Source: Diplonema japonicum (taxonomy: Eukaryota > Euglenozoa > Diplonemea > Diplonemida > Diplonemidae). Taken from it: a stretch of 64,000 nt of DNA. The notes under the pieces are model-generated. The model did not search any database. It was not told where the DNA came from and saw nothing but the letters and a program-made list of their open reading frames with translations. The stretch is taken from NCBI GenBank assembly GCA_964019335.1, contig OZ025714.1, positions 310,001 to 374,000 on the forward strand, in the 5' to 3' direction. Shown here piece after piece: positions 49,499-62,100 of this stretch. The position numbers and the translations under genes are program-made. The stretch's first letter is position 1. Every line of letters starts with the position of its first letter.

Positions 49499-50174
49499 AC
49501 TTTTTTTTTTTTTTTTTTTTTTTTTTGTCTATCGATGGGGTGGAAATTCTTCGGGCTAGTTCGGGGTAGGTCGGCACGAACTCGGATCCGTTTGTTTGCA
49601 CCAATGGATCGGAGGGAGGACGTCAAGAAGGGCTTCCCGGGGATAGGAGGGGATTGTGCTTTCTTTTCAGCCACCTCTGACAGTTTTTGTCAGCACTCTG
49701 GCTAGCCGGTTTGCTGCATGCGAAGCCAATTGAGCACTTTTTTTTTGGGGGGGGGGAAATACTGAAAAAAAAGAAAGAAAAAAAAAAGGTGCTTAAGGGG
49801 AGGGAAATGGAAAAAAAAGAGTGTTCGGGGAAGAGGGTGGATATGGTGTTAAGGGGGAGGGATAAAAAAAAAAAAGTACTTTTTTTTTTTCCTTTTGCTG
49901 AGTATTGGTGTTTTCTTTTTTTTTTTAAAAAAAATGAGAAGAAAATTCACAATGATGGCGGGGGAGGGGAAGTTTCAGCAAACAAAACCCACCAAGAAAA
50001 AAAAAAGGGAGGGGAAAGGGGGGGGGGGGGAAATCGGAATTTCTCTTTTTTTTGTTATTAACATCGGGAGTAAAAAAAAAAAAAAACTGTAAGAAAAGAA
50101 AACAGAACCCCCCCCCCCCCCCCCCCCTTCCCTTACCCGTTATATTTTCTTCTCAACGAAAAAAAAAAAATTGT
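49454..50174. other. Gene-free spacer after the dynein gene
   Basis: About 720 bases between the dynein stop and the P-loop kinase ATG. It has A and T runs over 25-40 long at 49457-49525 and a C run at 50108-50127. No gene is supported. Confidence 0.55.
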
Positions 50175-53100
50175 TTATTCAACAACATCAAGGATCATCC
50201 CGACCCCTGCGATAACCCATTTTCTAGGAGGTGCTTTTGTCTTCAAGAAGAGTCCCGTGACAATGCCCGGTCCGCGTGCTTGGGTTTTGTACAGAGGACA
50301 TTCATATTGATCCTTACGATCAACCTATTTTTAAAAAAAAAAATTTTTTTTTTTCTCGCCACCCCTCACACAACACACCTTCGAAACAGGCAACGATCGG
50401 ACGGTAACAACCGGCAGCCTCGGATAAAGTTCTTTCATGTGGGACTCCTCAACAGAGCCCTGTCCAATATCCCATCGTGCGCCCTCCATGGACATCCCAT
50501 AGACATGGGAACCATCTTTGGCAGCGTACTCAACAGCATCAGGCATTTTCTTAAGTACATCAGACACTAAGGACATTTGATCGAGGTCAAAAGAGTTTCT
50601 GATAGCGGTGTCCTGCATGATTGCAGTAAGGAACGACATAGGGTTGAAGAAGTAAGAGAGAACGGTGACCTTCGGTGTTGCCAGCTCGCCTGTCCATTCT
50701 GCCAGCTGTCCGTTTCGTTCCTGCATGTTGAAGAACCACGATCCCAGCGGTCGTAGCGACATGAATGACACCTTTGCCCAGTTGTCGGGTACTTTGTCAG
50801 CGAACATCTGTTCGAAGAGATCTTGCATGGATGCCGACATCGATAAGGCACCTTTCAGCCCGAGGTCCAGTTCCGACAGTGTAGTATGAACTCGCATTCT
50901 TAGGTTGTTCGTCATCTCGCACTCTTGGTAAAAAACGTGTGCTTGCGGCGATCGATCTTCGTCGAGCCTCTCCGAGATGTCCACCAGGTTGTGAGTCTCC
51001 GGAAGCTGCGACATGATCTCTTCAAGCTTCACCTTAACCTCCTCCGCAGGATCCGCACCCGCCCCTCCAGCTTGCTTTGGCTGCAATTCATTAATCGTTT
51101 GGAACAACATGTTCGCCTTTTTTTTATTTATTTAATTTTTTGAAAAAAGAAGGGGGGGGGGGGGGAATTGATACCTGCAAGGTTCTGAACCCGATTTCGG
51201 CGTTTGCGTGAAGGCCGTAGATAAGAGGGGATTCGGCGGGGGTTGTGTTTTCGATCAGCTCCTTCGCCTCTTGGTAGTTGTTGAAGATGGGAAGCACGAA
51301 CCCGGGGCAGAGTTCCAGCTCGTCCGCGATGCCCGCGTGGATGGAGTTTTGGAGGTACGCCATGCACAAGACGCGGTCCCAGTCGTCAGTGATGTGCCCC
51401 CCATACATGATCTCACCGAAGACGTACCGCAGATCGTCCCATGGTACCTTCTGCCTGTCCTCGTAGTTGAAGAAGACCTCTACACATGTCGTTAGGTCGC
51501 CTGCGTTGAAAGGGTATGCTCTGTTCCAACCCTGTGGGCCAAACTTCTTCCTCTCAACCACGACTGCGTGGAAGAAGCACATTGCGAAAACGACGGCTTT
51601 GTACTCTGTTGGTTTTTGGGAGTTTTCCCATGGCTCGTTGACGAAGTGCCCTAGCGCGCGGACCATGTTCGCTTTGATGCCAGATGGAGGCTCGTTCGTC
51701 AGCTTAATACTCCTTTGTAAGATGCCGATCGGGATGGTGGTACTGGGTTCCGCCGATAGGAATACTCTGAACGCTTTGTTTCCTTTTTCTCCTTCCCATT
51801 TCAAATCCTCGTCTTCTTCGTCCTCTTCTTCTTCTTCCTCTTCTGGTTGTTCCTGCACGATTTCTTCTTCTTCTTTTATCTCTTCTTCTTCCTCCTCCGC
51901 AGCCTTTTCTTCCTCTTCTGGTTCTGCGGGGACGGGTTCTGCTGCTTCTGTGGTTTCGTCGATCTTCTCCTCGACTGCGGAGACCTTTCGTCTCGCGAGA
52001 CGTTTTTCCCTCTTCTTCCTCTCGAAGGCATCCATTTTGATGTATACTTCTTCGTAAGCGTCGAGCTTCTTCTCCAGATCCCTGCAGAAGGTGTCCACCA
52101 AGTGGATGTTGTTGAGCATCGCCCACCCACCGTTCTTGAACGACGTCTCCAGCGCGTGGAAGGCACGCGGTTCCTGCCCTTGTCCCAGCGATACGTTGAA
52201 CAGCTTTTTTTTTTTTTTTTTTCTTTCTTTTTTTGAGTTATTTAGCATACCTTCTCTTGTTCTTCTGTGAAGCCGAACTTCTTCCCGAGCGCAACGACGA
52301 ATGCGACTGGGTCAACACCAGGCGACAGGATGAAGAACACCGGCGTCACGGGGCCTGAGTCCTCGTAAGAGATGGCCAGCGGGACAGCCATGTCCTCGAC
52401 GAAGAAGGAACCAATCGAACACGACACGAAATCGGTCAGACCCACAGTGAGCCTGTCAGGACGCAGGGCCCTCAGTACAAGCAGCCTCTGGAAGTCAGTC
52501 AGATTCTGTTGAATTGTAATAAAAACCCTTTTTCTTTTTTGAAAGAAAATACCTTCCAGTCCGTGGGCATCCTGCCTTCCTCTTTGTCTTCAGGCCGTTC
52601 CAACTCGCACCACGCCTTCCATCTGTTACTGTCACACATATCGCGTTCTAGTTGCTCGAAAGGTGGTGATGTGCCCTCCACGTCTTTCAAAGCCTGCACG
52701 GCTTGCCAGTTTGCTTCCGGTAACCATGCTTCAACCGACTCAGGTCGTTCCACACCAGGCTTCTTCGTACCTCGGAGGAGGTAGTTAAGCTGGTTCCGGT
52801 CGATCAAACCGCTTCGCTGCATGATAGAGAAGCAGAGCAGCGCACTGAAGATAAGCTTGTGTCTCTCGAAGAGCCCGCGGGAGGTGAATGCGAAAATGGT
52901 TTCTGTGATGGACGTGATAAGGCAGTTGCAACGGCCTTCAAGATCCTTCGCGTTTTCCGGGTACTTCGCTCGGCCAATGGCCTTGAGGAAGATGACCATG
53001 TACGCTGTGAGGGAGTACTGGTACATGTGGTTGATCTTCGCAAGCTGGTCGATTTGGAAAAAGAGAAGCGAGCCTCTGACCGCGACGGTGGTGTACAGAA

Positions 53101-56100
53101 GACGGGAGTTGCTGATCTCCTTTTGAGTCTGTTTGGCTTCGATCATGCTTTTCGAGATCTCAGCAGCTTTCTTTTTCGTGGATTCCAGGTTTTCAATCAG
53201 GGCGACATTTTCCAAAATGTCCCCTGTGGCCGCTGCGAGAGCCTCGAGAAGGTTCTGCTCACAGTTCTGCAGATCGATGGTCATTTGGTTCATTCTACGA
53301 AGCAGCGTCACACGTGACTCTTCCAAATCGGGTCGTTCCTTGTTGACAACAACAGCAAGCAACTGGTCCTCAAGACCTTCGGGCGTCACCATGAAGTTGA
53401 TCAATGTCGACTGTGCGTTCATCTCTGGCTTGTAGTGCGGGTTGTTCAACCTTGTCTGCAAGAACAACTTGAAGTTTGGGTTGTAGCTCACTTCGGAGTC
53501 CCCAAGCTTTATCATGTACTGGTTCCCCTTCTTGATGATCGCCCTCCCCAGAACAGGCTCCAGGATTGGATCAATAGCTTCACCGAGGTTCTCAATGAGA
53601 CAGGGGAACCCGTCTTCGAGACAGCGGACCACAACGTCGATGTACTTCTTTTGCGTTGGCTGGCAAATTTGCAAACCGTTCTTTTCCTCGCGGGTTTTGA
53701 TCCATTTGATGCCCTGCATCTGAGGGTCGATTAACAGAGGCCATCTTGTGCAGTTGACAACGAGAGCTCCGTTCTCTGTGGACAGCCTGTCGCTCTTCAA
53801 TTCCTCGTTCTGCCATCCTGCTACCTCCGCGTCGGATGTCAGAACGTTCGTAACTATGTCCAGATCCTTCGTGTGGGGGATGTTTCTCTCGATGATGTTT
53901 GGGCGGAGCTCTTGTTCCATAATGTTGTTCCTGAACGGCTTCGAGAAGGGTCCGATGTAACTAACAAACGCTGCACTGAGCAGCACGTCACCGATAAGAA
54001 GCGTGCTCTTCTCGCTGAGCTCTTCGATCGTCTTTGCCCACCTCACCTTCTCGTCAGCAAGCCCACCGACCAGCCTCTCCGCAAGGTTTGCTTTTTCCTG
54101 TGTTTTCTTTGCCTTTGCCTCGATAAGCCTTGTTTCTTCTGAAGCCTCTTCGAACTGTTTCACCAGCCCGGATAGCTTCGCGTTCAGCTCCGCCACCCTG
54201 TCCTGCACCTTCTTCAGATCCGCTTTGGATCGCGACAATTTGTCTTGTGAATCGGCTAGTTTTTCTTCCTTTGGCTTCACCTCGCTTCTGATGGCGTGGT
54301 ACTTGTTCATGTTGACAACCCAACCACACAAACCAGCGGCGGCCTGTGACTTGGTCTTGATGGCATCGGGGTTGAAAGCAGGATCGGTGCAATAGATTTG
54401 GATGGCATCGATGCAGGCTTGTGGGATGTTGTTCGCGTCGAAGGCAAGCAAGTCTTTCATCCACCCGGTGATGTTCGCCATCATCTTCTTTGAATTGCTC
54501 CAGTCACGTGACTTCATTGGGGGGATCTTCTTCGGGTCTGAAATCAGCACCATCACAGACGAGGTCACGAGCTCCACGTCGGCAGGCGGCTTTGCCAACA
54601 CCTTCAACTCTGTCAGATCCTCCTTGCGAAGACTGTTCAGAGCCGCCAAGGCTTCTTCCACAATCGGCTGCGCTGCTTGCAGATCCCTCGCACACTCCGC
54701 AGCCAACGCTTCGGCCTCGACAAACACCTTGTTCGTCTTTTGCTCCTCAACCTCTGCCTTCTCCTGCTCCACGGCCACAATCGCTTTCTCCTTTGCAACG
54801 TGTTCAAGCAGTTTCTGGGTGTACTGTGCCTTCTCTGCGACGACCACTTGTTCTTTCTTCAGCTTCTCCTGCAGATCGGCGACTTGGCCGCTCGCCATTT
54901 TGATCTTCTCGATACCGTTGCCGAGACGTTCCTTGTTGTCGTTCAGCGCGGACCTCTTCTTGTTGAGAAGCACCTTGTACAATGAGATCAGTTCCAGGAA
55001 GGACTTCGGTGTCGTGTAGCAGTAACGCTTCTCCTCAGTGAGGAAGCCTTTGCACTTCTCGGTCACCTTCTCGTGGATGAAGGCCATGTGCTCAGAGATT
55101 GCGTCTGTCGACTCGCCCAGTTCAACCTCCTCCAAGAACCTCTGGGCCACAGACACGAGGGCTTGCTCGGGCCACGGGTGGAACCAGTCAATCACTGTGG
55201 TGTTGGCAAGCGCAGGGAACTGCTTGCACCACGTTGCGAACTGCAGCCCGACAGGAGAGAAGCACAAGATGGTGTGCAAGTTGGCCCTCACCTTGTTGAT
55301 GAAGAACTGCCACAGCACCGACGGGGACAGATCCAAGATACCTTGCGCCTTAGCCTCATTAACCATCGATCCCTGAATGCCCTCCATTTCATCGGGGGGG
55401 AAGAGGTCGGGGATGTTCCCGGAGTTAAGCAAGTCGTTCAAGTAGACAAGCATCTCCCTCTTCACGATCTGCCCGTCTGTGATCACAAAGGCGTAGCACA
55501 TGTTCTTCTGCCCGCACTTGGTGTACAAGACCTGAAGGTCGGTCCTGAAGTCGTTAATGCCGTACGACGCGGTCACAGTGATCTGGAACTTGTCCAAGTT
55601 ACAGATGAACGACGAAAGTCTAGACAGAGATTGTTTCCCGGAACCGCCAACACCCACAAGCATGGCGTTCCCTCGCGGGTTGCTGAGGACACGGCAGATC
55701 CTGCAGATGTGCTGCATGGCCTGCTCGAAGAGCACGAGGTCCATTCTGACATTGGAATCGTTGTACTCAGTGAGCCTCCCGGTGAGATACTTGAAGAGCT
55801 CATCAAAGCTGGCCATGTCCTTCAGTACACCTTCATTGCCCTCCTTGTCTATTCCGAAGGGCGCCCACATGTTTAGTTCCATTCCGCCCGGTGACAGACT
55901 GATGTCGTCTGCCTTGATGTCACCAAACCCAGAACTCACGACACCTGCAAGCAGATCGTCATAGATCTTGACATCGGTATCGTCTGTCATTCTGTCTCTG
56001 AAGGTCCTGTCACACTCGTGAACCCACAGCCTCACGAGTTCGGTGGGTTTGTCATGTTCTTTCTGCACAGAGTTGCACAGTCCCTGGAAGATGTTGAACA

Positions 56101-59100
56101 TCTCACGCATGTTCCATTGGTAGTGGAACTTGATGGCGGTCGGCAGGAAGTTCTTTGCGACGGCCTTGTGGAGCTTGATCGTTGCGGCGGTGATTCCTTC
56201 GGCTACGTTCCTTGTGTCCTTCGACCACTTCGCCCAGTGCCCCTTCATGATCGACCCGTAGATGAGATTTAAGTCATTTTCATCGGGCATCGAGCATGCA
56301 AACATGCTGTAATGCCACAGCAGCCTGTCTAGAACTGTGAAGGTTCCTGACTTGGGGTTCATGGCGGCTAGGTACTGCGCACTTGCGATCTCTTTCAAAG
56401 GGAATCCAGGCTTTATTCTGTCGTACCAGAACTGGTAGTCCATGTGCTGGCGGAGGAACGCGATGGCCTCCTGTGTCCCGTACTTATCCGGGCTGGGCAT
56501 GTTCAGATCGTCAACAAAGTACACGAGCCTCTTCTTCCCTGGTGGGCCGAATGTTTTACCGTGCTTCTTCTCCAGTTTCTGCTCCATGACCGACTGGAGA
56601 CCCTTCGGCTGCGTCAAAGCGTTGAACGCGATGGTTTGGAACACCCAGTCTTGTTGGTCAAGGTTGCTCAACTGCTTCAGAATGATGTTGCTCTTCCCGG
56701 TACCAGCTGTTCCGACAAAGATGACAGGCGCCTTCAGCCCCATAAGCTTCTTCATCAAGAAGTTCAGCCTAGTTGTGTCGACGGTGTCAATGGAGATGTC
56801 AGCGAAGGGCATCTCGAAGTTGTGCTTGTACACAGGCACGATGGTGGACCAAGAAACAAATTCCTTGTCTTCAGACTTGTCAGGGATGAACGTGTCGAAG
56901 ATGGACTGCTTCTCCTCAAGGGTCAGGCGGATCGTGGGGAATTCCTTCTTCCACCAGTTGCTGAAGTTCATCCTGAAATCGATACGACCGTCCGATGAAA
57001 GCGGCCCGCCGAACGCCCATACCAAACAGAACAGGAAATATTTCTCATAATACTCAGAAGGCGCTCCAGGAGAGATGTTCTCGGGCACCAACAACCCTTC
57101 AAGCAGCCTACACACTGTTTGCACAATAGACAGATCGGAGACTCCGACAATGGGTTTCATGACTCTCTTGTAGTAGTCGAAGATGTGCATGACGTACTTG
57201 TCGAAGAGGTTGTCTAGGTAGGTGCGTTCCTTTTCATCTTCACGGGTGGCGATCCATTTGTCCTTGAACGGGCCCCATCCCAAGTCAGTGTCGTTGATGT
57301 AGATGATACCCGCACGGGAGACGGTCGCGGGGGAGGCATTCTTCAGGTCGGAGATCTCGAAGATCATTCGCATGCTTGCGGTGAGGGGGATGCGCTCGTT
57401 GGAGGCGAGCGTCAACATCCTGTTGTCGTCCATCACGGTGTTCATGGACTCGATCCACTCGGCGTCGATGATCCCGTCCAGCACCAACCACTTCGAGTTC
57501 GTCTTCGTCTGAGACAGTTCCGCGTAGTCACGGAACACGTTCGACAGCAGGCCGTCCTTCCATTCACGCGACTGCGGGTGGATGTACCCGTACAGTTCAT
57601 CGGACGTGACTGCCTTCGGGTTCATCACCTTGTAGTCGCACGGGTCGCCCATAATACGGAAGGCTCTTGCAAGCGTCATCCAGCACTGACTCTTACCACA
57701 CCCTGCGGGGCCCATCACAAACACGGAGTGACGTACATCCAGCAGCTCTGCGTACTGCACACACCGGAGGATGAAAATTTCGTTCTCGCCTCTCAGCAGC
57801 TTCCTCTCCAGTGTCGCCTCCTTGCAAGCCTCGTACAGTTTCGGGTCTGATTTTGGCGGTACGTCCAACTGCGGGAACAACGCCCTGATCAACCCCATGA
57901 ACACGAACACATCATCCCTTGATAGTTTTGCCATGTTCGTGTCACGCAGGGCCCTCATCAGAACAGCCCTCTCCGGCACGTCGGGGTCGCCACGTTTCAA
58001 GGCTCCCGCGATGTACAGAACGGATTTGACGGCTCGCAGACCCCAATCGTAATGCGCCTGCGGGGAGAGCAGCTCTTTGTTCAGTTTGTAGAGCGTCACG
58101 AACTTGAGGGCGAGATCCTTGGCATCCTGGAAACCTTCCGCGGCAAGCATGATCTCGCAGATGTTCTTCAAGTCGGGCACACACATAGCACACGGACGGA
58201 AGAGTGACTTGATGTTCTCGGGAAGCTCAGTACGCCCAGCGTAACCGGGGTTCATGGTGATCCACATGCCGACGTTCGGGATAAGGGAGATCTCTTCGTC
58301 CATGAACTTGAACTTCTTTTTCCCGAGCTTGACAGCGTTCAGGATGGAGCCCACCTGCGTGGCGACGACGGACAGCACTTGGATGGGAATACGGTTGAAC
58401 TCGTCGAAACAACCCCACGACCCAGACATGGAAAGCCCCTTGAAGATCTGCCCCAGACTGAGGTAGTCCATCTGATCTGAGCAGTTGAACACGTAGCACG
58501 CAATACCCAAGTTTCTGGCCAAGTCCTTCGTGGTCTCTGTTTTGCCGGTTCCGGCAGGTCCTGCAGGGGCACCTCCCTTTACCAGACGTAGGGCTTGTGA
58601 CAGTGTGATGTAACATCTGTCGGTCAGCTTGGTGATGACGAGGCACCCGCAGAGCCCGATGTACTCGTACCCGTTGATGAAAGAAGCATCACAGATGTCG
58701 ATAATGGAGCCCCTCTTGTCGTCCCATGAGTAGCGCAGCTGGGACTGCCATGTGAAGGTGTCACGGGACTCGACCTTCTCGTCGATCATCCATGCGATGA
58801 CGTCACGTGCGTGCACGTCGATGGTGATCAGGTGGACGAGCATTTTACGTTCGTTCGATGTGATCTTGACAAGCACCATGTTGATGAGCCCTCTGATCTG
58901 CGTCTCCTGTTGTTTGAAGAAGTCCTTCATCGCTGTTTCGTTCCCATCCTCGAGCTGCGCGAAGGCCTGTTCGCACTCGCTGGTGAACCAGATACGCGAC
59001 ACCACAATGATCGTCTGCCCTGGATACCCCCTCTTCATGATCCATTCCACACGCGGGCTTTCCACATAAGATGTGTGCCCCTCTTGAATAGAATTCTTGA

Positions 59101-62100
59101 TAGTGTTGAACATAAGGCTTACACAGCCGTTCAGCCAGTCTTCTACAGGACCGTCGCACTCATATTCATTGCACACTGGAACCACCTCTCCTTGGATGGA
59201 AACGATTTCTGTTGCAGTCTTGGTGCCTTCTCTGATGGTGTAGGTCTTCACGGAGTCGATAATCTTCGACATGTGCCGCATGACGGCGACGGGGTCGCTT
59301 CCCTTTGACAGGATGTCGATGAGATCGGTGTTGGAGATGAAGAAGAATCGCGCGAAAAGCTTCTTCTTGCCCTCCAGGTACTCGGTCAGCTTCTTCTGGC
59401 AGGTTGTTAGGGTGTCGTCGATGGTGTTTAGGAGTGTTTCGAAGTCGTCGTCGCGCTGCAGCTGCCTCTTGACCAGATCGCTGCAACAAACGTCTATAAC
59501 AGCCGTATGGGTGTGGACCTTCGACATCATCGTCCGGTATAAGTCATCGGCGCCTTGGAACGCCCTTGCGTCTTCTTGAAGCTGCTCTCTAATGTCAGCA
59601 GATTCGATGAAAATGGGGTACAAGTTCTTCCACATTTTTTGGATTTCCATCCATTTTACCATCGATGTCTCCACCATCCCAAGGTTGCCTTGCCACTTGT
59701 TCACTTGGTCGCTGAACTCTTCAACGAATCTGTTGGACTGCATTGTCTGCAAGATGTTGAGGTGCTCCTCCAGCACTTCAACGATGTCGTCGATCGCCGA
59801 TAGGAGGTAGCAGTTCAGTCCTTGGTGGAACTCGTATGCGAAGTGCGCGTCGTTGTCCCAGAAAGTCGACACTTTGCTGAGATCCTTCTCGATTTTGAGC
59901 TCCTTTGTTGCCTTTTCGACAATGTTGCCTACGTCCTCTACATAATTGTGCAGGCCCAACCCCAGCAGGTCTCTCAATGCAAATTCGTCACTGTCGGGGT
60001 CGATTGCATTGGGGTCGACTTCGCACTTCTTCAGCAATTGTCTCCAGTGTCTGTCCCTCATTGCCGGGTTCCTCAGTTCCACAACCAATGGAAGCGTGGT
60101 GAGCATATCCTTCACTTCTGTCTCCAGGCCTGTGAACGTTCCTGTGCTCTTGCATTTGAGAGGCATTCCCTTCATTTGTTTTTGGATCTTCTTCGCCTCT
60201 TCGATCAGGTCATCAGGCATCATCAGTTTGAACGTCTGGCACATCCAGTCGGAGAATTGCGACTTCACATGTCCCACGATGTCCCACAGTTGCTTGAGCA
60301 GCAGCAGCTCTTGCCTGCACTCCTTCAGCTCTGTCAGCTCCGTCGGCGTCAAGTCGAACAGCTCCTGCACATCGTTCAGCTCCTTGGCAAGGACCTCCTT
60401 GTCGTTGAGATGCTGGTTCCACGACACCAGCTCCTTGTATGCTTCCTCGACTGTGATGTCGTATTGGAAGGGCTTCAATGTTTTGAAGGACATCCTGAAC
60501 CCGAGTACTTGCTCTTCCATCTCTAGGGCCCTGCTCTTGATCAGCATGGCTTCGGTGTCTTGTCTCTGTCCGTTGGCCGACCTGACGTTGAACACTTTCT
60601 TCATGAGGTGCGACCATTTGTCAGGTGCCTCTTTCCTCAGGTCCTCCAGATGTGTTAGTTGCTTGTCGTTCACAGTATCGCCGTGCTGCCTCAGCAGCTG
60701 GATGCCCTCCGTGATGGGACCGAACATGGCACGTGTTGTTACGTCGCGCACCCTGCAATCCCTGATGTGCTTCAACACCCTTCTGAGTGCCTCCTCCCCT
60801 TCCTGGTCGTCTTGTACTTCTTCGTCGAGCCCGGTGTCGACATGTTCTATGAACGTGTAGTGGTCCCTCAGTTCTGTTTCGATCTTGTCCACGATGTACC
60901 CTGTGTAGGTCTCGATCCACTTCTTGCAGCAGTCCTTCAGCGATTCTCTGATGGGCTTCGAGTCGATCCTGAGCCACCCCACCACAGCAGAAGGCGGCAA
61001 CTCGTTGATCTTCTCCAGCAGTTTCTCATACTTCGTGATCTGCTGGTCGAACAGGTCCAAGTGCACCCCGAAGAACTCAGACTCTTCGTCGTCGTCCTTA
61101 GGTTTTTCCTCACCATCGTCGTCGTTGTTCTCGGCGGGTGGTGGGGATAGGAAGAGCTGGAACTCCTTCTTCATGTCCTTTTCCCAGAGGTCGGAGTGGG
61201 TAAGGAACTGGCCCGCAAACTTATGGCACTGCTCGGCGGAGGCTGTGATCATCTCGTTGATCTGCTTGGCCATCGAGTTAGCATCTTTGTGCGCATAGAC
61301 GTCTTGCGCGTAGTTATCGTCACCTGTGTCGAGCCTTGTGATGCACGTGGCGGTGTCGTTGTAGTCCTTGATCCACTCGTTGACGATGGTGTCGATGGAT
61401 CCGGTGCCTTCTTTCGAAGACAGATGCGGCACAAAGCGTGCTTCTTGGGCTTCAGTAGATAGCACAGCCGGCTGTGTGAGGACGAGTTTGATGTCCAGCA
61501 AAGGGAGCCCATCGTTCTCTTTCAACCACTCGCTGTTTACTTGGTCGCGCAAGTTCTTCAAAGAGTGCACCACGCTCATGCACACTAGCTCCTTCACTAT
61601 CTCATTCGCATGGCTAACGTATGCAACCCAGCATTCCGTATCGGCTTCTAGAAGAGGAAGCCCCAGCTGTTGCTTCAGGTTGTTGACAGTGGAAAGAGAG
61701 TCGGCTGTGTACTCATGCATCTGCTTGCCTCTATCGGTGAGGGATTTCTCACGTGTCTTGCGCTGTTCGGTGTATTTCTTCTGGAAGTCTTCGACCGACA
61801 TGGTTTTGGCATCTTTTGCGTTGATGGGTAGGAACTTGTCCTCAGCGGAGTACTCCGCAAGGGAGTCTTTGATGAGCTTCGTGTTCCCTTTCAATGTCTT
61901 GAAAACATGGTCCAGGGCCTCGACAGACTTCATTGAGAGCTCGATGAACTCGTCGATGTCGGGAGAGTGCCAATTGAGGCGTCTGAGACCACGTTGGAGC
62001 TCCTCATCGAATTGTTGAAGCTCTGCGGTGAGAAGCGGTTTTTCAACATCAAGCATGTTGCCCATGAGGGTGTTGAAGGTAGAGACGATCATGTCAAGCT

